Positions 33,904-42,243 of a DNA stretch of 64,000 nt are shown here, one piece after another; position 1 is the stretch's first letter; each line of letters begins with the position of its first letter. The translations under genes were made by a program, and so were the position numbers. The notes under the pieces are model-generated. The model made no database searches, was not told the origin of the DNA, and saw only the letters and a program-made list of their open reading frames with translations. The DNA is from an uncultured Lentisphaeraceae bacterium (GTDB lineage: Bacteria; Verrucomicrobiota; Kiritimatiellia; RFP12; DVOR01), in NCBI GenBank assembly GCA_949282555.1, contig CASDPK010000007.1, positions 23,899-87,898 of the forward strand, read 5' to 3'.

Positions 33904-34611
33904 TCAACGCTGCGTCGGACGAAGGCCGAGGGTGGGCTTCGTCGAAGGCGGTGTTGCGGTGGGAGCCAAGCCAACCGCAGGCTTGGTCGGTGCCAGGCCT
34001 GCGGCAGGGCGTTGCTCTTGGGCGGGAGCCGCGGGCTTTTTCGCGCCACCCTTCGTCGATTTCGGCGCGAGCAGGCAGCTGAGCACACGGCCCATGAGCT
34101 TGGGCGGCTGCTCCACGGACGTCTTTTCCGAGCAGAGCTCGACGACGCGCTCGATAAGCTCGGTTCCGAGTTCGCGGTGCGCATTCTCGCGTCCGCGATA
34201 CATCAGGGAAACTTTGACCTTGTTGCCCTGCTCGATGAACCCGAGGATGTCCTTAACTTTGCGCGTGACATCACCCACGTCTGTGCCGGCATGGAACTTG
34301 ATTTCCTTGACCTGCGTGGACTTGGCGTTCTTGCGTGCCTGTTTCTGCCGGATGCTCTCCTCGTAACGGAACTTGCCGTAATCCATGATCTTGCAGACGG
34401 GCGGCTGTGCGGAGGGCGTGATTTCCACAAGGTCGAGGCCTTGGGCCTCGGCAAGGCTTTGGGCCTTGCGAGTGGGCATCACGCCGAGCATCTTGCCTTC
34501 GGCGTCAACCACGCGCACCTCGGGTACGCGGATCTTGAAGTTGGTACGGACGAACGAGGCGGTCTTGCGATCGTTGCGTTCCGGGCGGGGGCTGGGGGGA
34601 GGAAGTGCCAA
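33904..34611 (-). CDS. infC: Translation initiation factor IF-3 with C-terminal extension
   Basis: A 235-residue IF-3, longer than the usual 180. The N-terminal domain has KIRVPEVRVVDAEGKMLGVMPTRKAQSLAEAQGLDLVEI, the linker KIMDYGKFRYEE and the C-terminal domain KEIKFHAGTDVGDVTRKVKDILGFIEQGNKVKVSLMYRGRE. About 50 extra residues at the end are Ala/Pro/Lys-rich with repeated GLAPT and KPxxGL units, probably disordered. No ATG fits the start: the best is a TTG (34611-34609) 8-9 nt after AGGAG. infC commonly uses rare start codons that let IF-3 regulate itself. It follows thrS, the usual order thrS-infC. Confidence 0.93.
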   Translation of the reverse strand: MALPPPSPRPERNDRKTASFVRTNFKIRVPEVRVVDAEGKMLGVMPTRKAQSLAEAQGLDLVEITPSAQPPVCKIMDYGKFRYEESIRQKQARKNAKSTQVKEIKFHAGTDVGDVTRKVKDILGFIEQGNKVKVSLMYRGRENAHRELGTELIERVVELCSEKTSVEQPPKLMGRVLSCLLAPKSTKGGAKKPAAPAQEQRPAAGLAPTKPAVGLAPTATPPSTKPTLGLRPTQR

Positions 34612-34635
34612 GGGGCGGCTCCTGTTGGGTTTCTG

Positions 34636-36378
34636 TTACTGTTCGTCGGTGGTCTCTTTGCGGACCATTTCGATGAAGGCTTCCGGGGGCATCGTTCCCA
34701 GGTCGCCCTTTTCACGGCTACGCACCGCGACAACGCCGGCTTCGGCCTCGCGGCCGCCGAGCACGAGCATATAGGGGATCTTTGCCAAGGTGGCCTTGCG
34801 GATCTTGGCGCCGATTTTGTCATTGGCCCAGTCACCTTCGGCGCGGAGGCCGGCGGCGGTGAGCTTGGCAAGGGTTTCTTTGGCGACCGGGAGCTGGGCG
34901 TCGGTGATCGGCATCACCTTTGCCTGAACGGGGGCCAACCACGTGGGGAAGGCTCCGGCATAATGCTCAATGAGAATGCCGAAGAAACGTTCCAGCGAGC
35001 CGAGCAACGCACGGTGCACCATATAGGGCTGATGCTCCTTGCCGTCTTCGCCGGTGTAGGAAAGGTTGAAACGCTCGGGAAGGTTGAAGTCGAACTGAAT
35101 CGTGCCGAGCTGCCATTCACGCCCAAGGGCATCCTTGATCTTCATGTCGATCTTCGGGCCATAGAAGGCGCCACCGCCTTCGTCAACGTCGTAGGCCATT
35201 CCTTCGGCTTCCAGGGCGTGGCGGAGGGAGGCGGTGGCTTGTTCCCACTTCGCATCATCGCCGACGGCCTTCTCGGGCTTCGTGGACAGGTAGGCGGTGA
35301 TGTCCTCAAAGCCAAACCGACGGAGAATGCGGAGGCAGAAGCGCACGGTGAAGCGAATCTCGTCCTCAATTTTCTCGGGGGCACAGAAAATATGTGCGTC
35401 GTCTTGCGTGAAGCCACGCACGCGGAACAAGCCGTGGCGCACGCCGTCCTTTTCGTAACGATAGACGGTGCCAAGCTCAGCCCAGCGCAACGGGAGGTCG
35501 CGGTAGCTCCACTTTTTGAAGAGATAGGCCTGAATGTGGAAGGGGCAGTTCATCGGCTTGACGTAGTACGTTTCCTGCGTCGCCTTGTCTCCCTCTCCTT
35601 CGGTCACGTTCATGGGCGGGAACATTCCGTCCTTGTAAAATCCCAAGTGGCCGGAGGTCTGCCAAAGGTTTGCGCGCCCGATGTGCGGGGTGAAGAGCAT
35701 TTCGTACCCATGGCGGAAGTGCTCCTTGCGCCAGTAATCCTCAATGGCCACGCGCACACGCGCACCCTTCGGCAACCAGTGGGCAAGCCCCGGGCCGACG
35801 CTCTCGGTGATGGTGAAGAGTTCGAGTTCCTTGCCGAGTTTCCGGTGGTCACGCTTCTTCGCCTCTTCGATGCGGGCGACAATGGCGTCCAGCTCCTTTT
35901 GGGAGGCCGCGGCAATGCCATAAAGGCGCTGAAGCATCTTGTTGTGTTCGTCACCGCGGTAGTAGCTTCCGGCGACACTCATCAACTTTACGGCACCAAC
36001 GCATCCGCTGTGTTCCACGTGCGGGCCGCGGCAGAGATCCACGTAGTCGCCTGTGCGGTAAATGCTGACAGTTTCGCCTTCGGGAATGTCGGCCAAACGC
36101 TCCAATTTGTAGGGCTGATCCTTGAAAAGGGCCTGGGCCTGCTCACGGGAGACCTCTTCGCGCACGAAAGGCAACTTTGCGCCGATGAGCTTGCGAATCG
36201 CTTTTTCGATCGCCGGGAAATCCTCGGCGCTCAGACGATGCTCCATGTCAAAGTCATAATAAAACCCATCGTCGGTGGCAGGACCGATGTCAATCTTCAC
36301 GTTGTCAAACAGCGAACAGACTGCCGACGCCATCAGGTGCGCCGCACTGTGCCGGATTTCTTCAATCGTCGCGCTCAT
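34636..36378 (-). CDS. thrS: Threonyl-tRNA synthetase lacking the TGS domain
   Basis: A 580-residue class II synthetase. It begins directly at the editing domain (EIRHSAAHLMASAV with HxxxH, and CRGPHVEHSG with CxxxH), so the N-terminal TGS domain of about 60 residues found in E. coli ThrRS is missing. The catalytic core has the zinc-site MNCPFHIQAY, FRVRGFTQDDAHIF, GGGAFYGPKIDMKI and the motif-3 PYMVHRALLGSLERFFGILIEHYAG. The anticodon-binding domain follows. The TATAAT promoter at 36409-36404 on the minus strand and the AAGGAG site fix this start, so the missing domain is not a mis-called start. Confidence 0.95.
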   Translation of the reverse strand: MSATIEEIRHSAAHLMASAVCSLFDNVKIDIGPATDDGFYYDFDMEHRLSAEDFPAIEKAIRKLIGAKLPFVREEVSREQAQALFKDQPYKLERLADIPEGETVSIYRTGDYVDLCRGPHVEHSGCVGAVKLMSVAGSYYRGDEHNKMLQRLYGIAAASQKELDAIVARIEEAKKRDHRKLGKELELFTITESVGPGLAHWLPKGARVRVAIEDYWRKEHFRHGYEMLFTPHIGRANLWQTSGHLGFYKDGMFPPMNVTEGEGDKATQETYYVKPMNCPFHIQAYLFKKWSYRDLPLRWAELGTVYRYEKDGVRHGLFRVRGFTQDDAHIFCAPEKIEDEIRFTVRFCLRILRRFGFEDITAYLSTKPEKAVGDDAKWEQATASLRHALEAEGMAYDVDEGGGAFYGPKIDMKIKDALGREWQLGTIQFDFNLPERFNLSYTGEDGKEHQPYMVHRALLGSLERFFGILIEHYAGAFPTWLAPVQAKVMPITDAQLPVAKETLAKLTAAGLRAEGDWANDKIGAKIRKATLAKIPYMLVLGGREAEAGVVAVRSREKGDLGTMPPEAFIEMVRKETTDEQ

Positions 36379-36403
36379 CGCTACTCCTTGAAAGTTCCCG
36401 CAG

Positions 36404-36468
36404 ATTATACCCTAAATCTTCCCGGAAAGGAAGCACCTGTCTGGGCCGTGATGTGTTACAATGAAACC
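36404..36468. promoter_or_regulatory. Divergent promoters of thrS and the ketosynthase gene
   Basis: Minus strand: TATAAT at 36409-36404 for thrS. Plus strand: TG-T-TACAAT (36454-36462) ends 6 nt before the ketosynthase ATG at 36469, predicting a leaderless mRNA. No T-box riboswitch was seen for thrS. Confidence 0.65.
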
Positions 36469-37860
36469 ATGATCACGACGCATGCCGAAGGTGTGGTGTT
36501 CACCGGCATCAGTGGGTGCTTTGGCGGAGCACCGACGCCGAAGGCGCTGTGGAAGGCTATTCTGCGGCGTCAGAGTTTCTTTGTCCCCCGCAGCGAGGCC
36601 GCCGGTGTCGCCGCAACGGAAGTTTCGTTTGCCGGACATGAGTTGCCGGAGGTCTGCGCGGCGTTGGGGGAGCGCTTCGCTTGCCGGACGGATCACATTC
36701 CATTGCCGCCGGATTTGGGTATCGGCGACAATCCCGACTTTTGGTTCGGTGCACAATTGCTGCACGATGCGTTGCTGGATGCAGGATTGCCCCCGGAGAA
36801 TCGGCCAACGGATCGTATGGCGCTCTTTGTGGGATATGAGCCTGCATTTAATCCGGCGGCGGTGAATTGGTTGTGGCACGCATCAGTGATTGGTCAAGTG
36901 ATGAGCACGCTCCAACGGTTTTTCCCTGGGGCTTCGTATGCTCGGATGGAAGCGGTGCGCACGGAGCTGGCGGATACGTTGCCATTGCTGAAGCGTCGGC
37001 AGCTGGAGATGGCTCGCGGTGAAGGTGTGGTGCGTGGGTTGGCACAGGCGTTTGGCGCCTGCGATACGGCATGTTTATGCACGGCAGGTGAAGCCTCGGT
37101 GTTCGCGGGGCTGGATGCCGCGGCGAATGCCCTGCGAATGGGACAATGCGACGTGGCTGCGGTGTTGGTGCTCCAGCCCCCGATATCGCAGGCCCAACTC
37201 TTGGGAGAGGCGGCTCTGATGCCTTTTTCCAGTGCTCGCGAGTTGTTGCCCTTTACCGAGCGCTCCTCGGGAACGTTGCCGGGCGAGGGAGGCGCGGCCT
37301 TTGTTTTGCGACGTGCGGGCGATGTTCGTGCACAGGGTGGGCATGTTTATGCCGGCCTTCATGGGTGTGCGTTGGTTTCCGGATTGGAACCCGAGGAGGG
37401 CGGATTGACGGAAAGTCTCCGCCGGGCATTGCATCGGGCGCTTCGGCGTTTGCCCAATGGATTCCGTGACATCGATTATTGGGAGATGAACGCTTCTGGT
37501 ATTCCGGCGGAGGATGCCGCGGAGGAAACGCTTCTTAACCGTATGACGGCCAACCGTGGGGCACACATCCCCCTGCTGGCGGTCGGCTCGGCTAAGACTT
37601 CGTTCGGCCATACGCTCACGGCGGCAGGGGCATTGGGCGTGCTTAAGGGCATATTGTCGGTGAGTCACTGTGTGCTTCCACCCTCGGTAACGCCGGTGGA
37701 TGACAGTTTCCGCCTGCGAGAGCCGGAACAGTCTTACTATTGGGTGCAACAGGCCCGACCTTGGATTGCCTCTTCCATGCGTCCGCGACGTTTGGCGGTT
37801 TCTACGCTGGCCGCTTCCGGTCGTGCGGGGGCCGTCGTGCTTGAGGAGGCCGAACAATGA
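36469..37860 (+). CDS. Beta-ketoacyl synthase-like protein with an altered active site
   Basis: A 463-residue thiolase-fold condensing enzyme. The nucleophile Cys202 is kept in CDTACLCTAGEAS, although the usual DTACSSS context is changed. The first catalytic His, normally in EAHGTGTP, is replaced: the aligned stretch is EMNASGIP with Asn341. The second His is kept (H381 in SAKTSFGHTLTAAG) together with Lys376. A Cys/Asn/His set may still condense or may act as a chain-length partner without decarboxylation. No acyl carrier domain is attached. The stop overlaps the start of the next gene (ATGA), so the two proteins are made together. Confidence 0.75.
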   Translation: MITTHAEGVVFTGISGCFGGAPTPKALWKAILRRQSFFVPRSEAAGVAATEVSFAGHELPEVCAALGERFACRTDHIPLPPDLGIGDNPDFWFGAQLLHDALLDAGLPPENRPTDRMALFVGYEPAFNPAAVNWLWHASVIGQVMSTLQRFFPGASYARMEAVRTELADTLPLLKRRQLEMARGEGVVRGLAQAFGACDTACLCTAGEASVFAGLDAAANALRMGQCDVAAVLVLQPPISQAQLLGEAALMPFSSARELLPFTERSSGTLPGEGGAAFVLRRAGDVRAQGGHVYAGLHGCALVSGLEPEEGGLTESLRRALHRALRRLPNGFRDIDYWEMNASGIPAEDAAEETLLNRMTANRGAHIPLLAVGSAKTSFGHTLTAAGALGVLKGILSVSHCVLPPSVTPVDDSFRLREPEQSYYWVQQARPWIASSMRPRRLAVSTLAASGRAGAVVLEEAEQ

Positions 37861-40800
37861 GCCTTGGACGTTCGGAGGGGGTGCTTTGTCTCATTGGTGC
37901 GGACTCGCTCGTCTCGCTGAGTACGGAGATTGAGCGGATGCTTCGTTTCCTCGAGCACAGTTCGGGGTTGCGGCTCATTGATGTGGTCTATACGGCCACG
38001 TGTGACGCTCGAGGGAAACCGTGTGTGGCTGGGATTTGGGTGTCGTCCCTTGATGAGATGCACCGGCGGTTGCGTTTCGCGCTCGATGCTTTGCGCAGCG
38101 GCCGCACGCGGATGCGTGATAAGGCGGGTGTCTTTTTCACAACGCAACCTTTGGCATTGGCGGGTGGAAAAGTGGCATTTGTCTTTCCGGGAACGGGAAG
38201 TTTTCACCTTGAGATGATGCGCGACTTGGCGCTGACCTTCGATGGTGTCCGCCAACGTTTTGATGACATGGAGGAGGCTTTCGCCGGATTCTGCGATGTC
38301 GCTTCTCCTTCGGAGTGGCTCTTTTCCACGGCACCGGAACACACGCTTCCGCTGAGTGCCTCGCGTGCGTTTCTGCCGCTCTTGGCGTCCGCCTCGACGT
38401 ACCTGGCCAGCAAGGTGTTCGCTGATCTTCTGAAATCGGTTGGCGTCCGTCCCGATGCGGTGGGCGGTGTTGGGCTGGGGGCTTTTTCGGCCTTTCATGC
38501 CACCCATCACGACCCTAAAATGCGGTTGGTGCAAATCTTGCGTGATGCGGGACGAATGCTGTTGCGGTTGGGAGCCGAGGCGCAAGGGCCTTGGATTCAG
38601 CTCACGGTTTCCGGCATTGCCACGGAGAAATTGCGGGAATTGGCATTGCGCGATCCTGCGCGTGTCATTGTGGCACAGTGCCTCGCCGAGGATGAATGCG
38701 TGTTGGCTGTGGCTCCGGAAAAACAGGCAGAGGCGGAAGTGGCCATTCACAACGGCGGAGGGCTTTCGGTAGCGGAGCCGTTGGTGGCACCCTTCAACAC
38801 CGGGCACGGCGGAGAGCGAATGCGCCGTCAGTTGGAGCGCTTTTTTGATAAATGGGTGACCTGTGAACCGCAGGTGCCGTTTTATTCCTGCGTCACCGGG
38901 GCTCCGATGGGGCGCTCCACGTCTTCGGTGGTGAGGGCGCTCACGGATCAGATGATGGTGCCGCTTGATTTCCGAAAGATGATTCTCGGAATGTACGAAG
39001 GCGGTTGTCGCCTTTTCGTGGAGGTCGGGGCACGAGGGTTGCTTTCTCCAATCATCACGAAGATTCTGTCGGAATGTTCGGAACCAACGGCTGTGATTCC
39101 CATGCACATTCTCCATCGCTCGGGAGGCGTTCAGGTGGGGCAAGCGTTGGGACTGTTGGCGGCAAACGGCGTTCCTATCGACTATTCCGGGCTCCGGTTC
39201 TTTGATCATGCCAACCGGCTCGACTTTGGGTTTCCTGTCGCGGAGGAGGGAGCCGCTACGCTGACCCTTCGCCTTTCGCGAGAGCTCCCGGCTTTGCGGC
39301 CAGAGTTGCTGGATGCCCATCGTCTGTTGGGTGCGGAAGAGGTCTTTGCGGGTGATGCCCCAGACCTTACGCATTTGCATACGATCCCGGCGGCTATCCC
39401 AACGGGCGGACTTTTTGAGCCGTTGTTGCAGAGCGCACAGGAGATTGCGCGAGAGCCGGGCCATTTGTTGGATCTCCGATGTACGCTTCGGTTGGAAGAT
39501 TTCCCCTATCTCAATGATTATGCCATTGGGACCACGGGTGTTTCACTCAGCAATCCGCAAATGCGCGGGCTTACGCTGTTTTCCGTGCCGACAGGATTGG
39601 AACTGATGGCTGAGGCGGCACGCCGACTTTTCCCGGATCTTGTCCTTCGGCGGATTGAACATCTGCGGGCATCTCGCTGGTTGTCGTTTGATTTCGGCAA
39701 GCTGACGCTTCGTGTCACGGCAGAGACGATCGATGAACAGGAGGACGGAACGCGCCTCGTGCGTGTGCGGTTGTGCGCCACCGCCTCGGAGGATGGGGCG
39801 GATCATCCCGTCATGGAGGCCCACTATCAACTGGGGAAGGTCGTTCCTGAACCGCCGGACTGTGAAGAGCCGCCGTTGGCGAACCCTCGATTGGTCAACT
39901 GGGAGGCGCGCGACATTTATCCCGCACGTCTCTTCCAAGGCCCTCTTCTGCGTAACGTTCGCAAGGTGTTCGGCTGGGGGTTGAATGGGCTTGACTATGA
40001 GGTTCGCATTCCCTCTCGAACTGCGGTTGTTCGGGCTTCGCGAAACCCCTTGTTCTCGGCCATGCCGCTCTTGCTTGACGCAGTGGTCTCAGGGTTTCCG
40101 CTGTGGCGCTCACACGAACGTTTCCACGGGGCAATCTCACTGCCATTCCGTTGTCGAAGCATTCGATATTATGCCGCTTGGGTGCCCGAGGGAACCCGCC
40201 TGCGGTGCTCGTTGCGCTTGGTGAACGTGACGCCACGTTCGTTCCAAGTGGACATTCTTACGACCGACAATGCCGGCCACCCCATCCTGCACGTCGAGGG
40301 ATGGGAAGAGATCGGTGGACGCGCGGAACGCACGTTGCACGACTTTGTGATGAATCCATCCAAATACTTCATCACTCAGCCCTTGCCCGTTTCGCTTCTG
40401 CCGGACCCTGACGCTGAGATTGTGGGCGCAATCTATGTCAATCGAACACCCGACTTCTTTATTTCAAATCAAGAGCTTTGGTTGAGCGCACTGGCCGCGA
40501 CCGTCCTTACGCCGAATGAACGGGAGGACTATGCCAACATGGGCGGGGCGCCGCTTCGTCGATTGGAGTGGCTCTTGGGCCGCACAACCGCAAAGGAGTC
40601 CGTCCGCCGCCTGTTGTTGCGCAATCACAACCTCTACGAACCTTCGGCCGATATTGCCATTTGGAAGGATAGTCTCGGCAAGCCGCATCCGCTTGGGGAT
40701 TGGCAGGCTCAGGTTTCCGGAACCGTGGATCTCTCCATCGCGCATACGGCGGGGCTTGTGCTTGGGGCCGCGACGACGCAGGGACACATTGGCCTCGATG

Positions 40801-41147
40801 TGGAATCGACCTCGCGAGACCTTACGGAAGAATTCTTGCGAGGCGTTTTCACGCTCGAGGAACAGGAGCTTGCCACCAAGAGCGGCGATGGCCCCACCGC
40901 TGTGCTCCGTTTTTGGTGCGCCAAAGAGGCCATCTCCAAGGCACTTGGCACGGGGATTCGCTTCCCGCCGACCGACCTGCGTATCCGGGCCTCCGATGCC
41001 GCCACAGGCCTGCTTGAAATGGAGCTTTTGGGCGCGTGGGCGGAGCATTTCCCGCAATTCCGGGGGCAACGCATTCCAGTGAAGACCTCGGTTCTTTACG
41101 GTCATGCCATTGCCGCGTGCCTTTTGCCGGGCGGAATGCTTCGATGA
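37857..41147 (+). CDS. AT-like / DH-like / phosphopantetheinyl transferase multidomain protein
   Basis: A 1096-residue protein in three parts. Residues about 100-450 are acyltransferase-like: VAFVFPGTGSFH replaces FPGQGSQ, and the nucleophile elbow GHSxG reads GVGLG (204-208), so the serine is Gly206. Residues about 525-870 resemble a hot-dog dehydratase/product-template pair; the catalytic His of LxDHxxxG reads LNDYAIG with Tyr555, while MPLLLDA keeps the Asp region. Residues about 930-1090 are a Sfp-type 4'-phosphopantetheinyl transferase with IGLDVES (978-984) and FWCAKEAISKALG, which look intact. No ACP, KR or ER domain was found here or nearby. Probable role: modifying or elongating an acyl chain on an ACP encoded elsewhere. 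Product unknown. Confidence 0.7.
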   Translation: MSLGRSEGVLCLIGADSLVSLSTEIERMLRFLEHSSGLRLIDVVYTATCDARGKPCVAGIWVSSLDEMHRRLRFALDALRSGRTRMRDKAGVFFTTQPLALAGGKVAFVFPGTGSFHLEMMRDLALTFDGVRQRFDDMEEAFAGFCDVASPSEWLFSTAPEHTLPLSASRAFLPLLASASTYLASKVFADLLKSVGVRPDAVGGVGLGAFSAFHATHHDPKMRLVQILRDAGRMLLRLGAEAQGPWIQLTVSGIATEKLRELALRDPARVIVAQCLAEDECVLAVAPEKQAEAEVAIHNGGGLSVAEPLVAPFNTGHGGERMRRQLERFFDKWVTCEPQVPFYSCVTGAPMGRSTSSVVRALTDQMMVPLDFRKMILGMYEGGCRLFVEVGARGLLSPIITKILSECSEPTAVIPMHILHRSGGVQVGQALGLLAANGVPIDYSGLRFFDHANRLDFGFPVAEEGAATLTLRLSRELPALRPELLDAHRLLGAEEVFAGDAPDLTHLHTIPAAIPTGGLFEPLLQSAQEIAREPGHLLDLRCTLRLEDFPYLNDYAIGTTGVSLSNPQMRGLTLFSVPTGLELMAEAARRLFPDLVLRRIEHLRASRWLSFDFGKLTLRVTAETIDEQEDGTRLVRVRLCATASEDGADHPVMEAHYQLGKVVPEPPDCEEPPLANPRLVNWEARDIYPARLFQGPLLRNVRKVFGWGLNGLDYEVRIPSRTAVVRASRNPLFSAMPLLLDAVVSGFPLWRSHERFHGAISLPFRCRSIRYYAAWVPEGTRLRCSLRLVNVTPRSFQVDILTTDNAGHPILHVEGWEEIGGRAERTLHDFVMNPSKYFITQPLPVSLLPDPDAEIVGAIYVNRTPDFFISNQELWLSALAATVLTPNEREDYANMGGAPLRRLEWLLGRTTAKESVRRLLLRNHNLYEPSADIAIWKDSLGKPHPLGDWQAQVSGTVDLSIAHTAGLVLGAATTQGHIGLDVESTSRDLTEEFLRGVFTLEEQELATKSGDGPTAVLRFWCAKEAISKALGTGIRFPPTDLRIRASDAATGLLEMELLGAWAEHFPQFRGQRIPVKTSVLYGHAIAACLLPGGMLR

Positions 41148-41180
41148 AGCGTCGTGAGAGCAATTGAGGGGCGGTTCCCA

Positions 41181-41216
41181 TTGCATTGTGGTCGGGCCCC
41201 GTGTTATGCTTTGGAC
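41181..41216 (+). promoter_or_regulatory. Promoter of the nucleosidase gene, leaderless layout
   Basis: TTGCAT (41181-41186), an 18-nt spacer and extended TG-T-TATGCT (41202-41210). The -10 ends 6 nt before ATG 41217, so the transcript should start at the A of the ATG. Confidence 0.7.
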
Positions 41217-42242
41217 ATGAAAGAGACTGTTGAACCTTGGGGGATCCTGGGTGCGCTTGACCGTGAGGTGGCGTTGCTTCGGGAGCAGATGGAAATCACG
41301 CAAACGGTGACAACACTGGGCACCGAATTCGTCTTTGGACGGCTTCATGGACAATCGGTGGTGGTGGCTTGTTGCGGTGTGGGCAAGGTCAATGCGGCGA
41401 TTTGTGCCACATGGATGCTTCTGGTGGCCGGATGCGGATGTATCATCAATGTCGGCATTGCCGGCGCGGTTGGGCGCGGATTGCGCACACTCGATGTGGT
41501 CGCCTCCCGAGAGCTTTGCTTCCATGACCAAGATCCGGTCATGCTCAAGTATTTTCCGAAGCGTCGCTTCTTTGAGGCCGACGCTGGGCTGTTGGAACGT
41601 TTCCGGAAGGCGTGCGCGGAGCCTGGTGTCGTTCATGGTTCTGTCCGTGTTGGGCGGATCGCGACCGGAGACCGCTTTGTGGCGGATCGCGCGACACGCG
41701 ACCGCATCGTGGCCGATTGCGCTCCGGATTGTGTGGAGATGGAGGGGGCAGCCATTGCCCATGCCGCCTTCGCCGCAGGCAAGCCGTTCTTGGTGATCCG
41801 GACAATGAGCGATTGCGCGGACGATGATACGGAATCGGTTTACGATGACTTTTTGGAGCGAGCGGCGGATCAATCCGCGCGCATTGTTTTGGCCATGCTT
41901 GCGCAAGGGACGGCCGAAGCGAAGGTGGGCCCCACGCAACGGATTGAAGCAATGGTCCGTCGAGGCGTTCCGGTCGTGGCCTTGGGGGGGCTTTTGTTGG
42001 CTGCGTGGGCTGTGGCACACGTCGTTCCCAAACGCGCGCCTGACATTTACGAGCGTACGGTCGCGGGGCTCTCGGAACAACCCGCCCCAGCGGAACTGAT
42101 GGCCGCGGCCGAGATGGGCCTGGGTGTTCGGCTCACGGTGGCCGATGCGGATGCTTGGAGGGCAATGAAAGTGCAAGGCGTTGCCCCGGAAAGAGCGCTG
42201 CGGACGGTGGTGGATTATCGGCGAGCCTTGGGGAGGCAATGA
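41217..42242 (+). CDS. MTA/SAH nucleosidase-like protein with a C-terminal membrane tail
   Basis: A 341-residue protein. Residues 1 to about 232 are a purine-nucleoside phosphorylase-fold nucleosidase: GILGALDREVALL, INVGIAGAVGRGL, and CVEMEGAAIAHAAFAAGKPFLVIRTMSD with the substrate Glu and the catalytic Asp. MtnN hydrolyses methylthioadenosine and S-adenosylhomocysteine. Unlike MtnN (about 232 residues) it continues with a membrane segment (VPVVALGGLLLAAWAVAHVV, 251-270) and a 70-residue tail. The tail could lie in the periplasm or stay cytosolic; topology is not clear. It is 70 nt after the acyl-chain gene but has its own promoter. Confidence 0.8.
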   Translation: MKETVEPWGILGALDREVALLREQMEITQTVTTLGTEFVFGRLHGQSVVVACCGVGKVNAAICATWMLLVAGCGCIINVGIAGAVGRGLRTLDVVASRELCFHDQDPVMLKYFPKRRFFEADAGLLERFRKACAEPGVVHGSVRVGRIATGDRFVADRATRDRIVADCAPDCVEMEGAAIAHAAFAAGKPFLVIRTMSDCADDDTESVYDDFLERAADQSARIVLAMLAQGTAEAKVGPTQRIEAMVRRGVPVVALGGLLLAAWAVAHVVPKRAPDIYERTVAGLSEQPAPAELMAAAEMGLGVRLTVADADAWRAMKVQGVAPERALRTVVDYRRALGRQ

Positions 42243-42243
42243 A

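Noticed and set aside
33802..36468. Plus-strand frame running from 33802 into the ketosynthase
   Set aside because: The part before 36469 is antisense to infC and thrS; the promoter and ketosynthase homology set the start at 36469.
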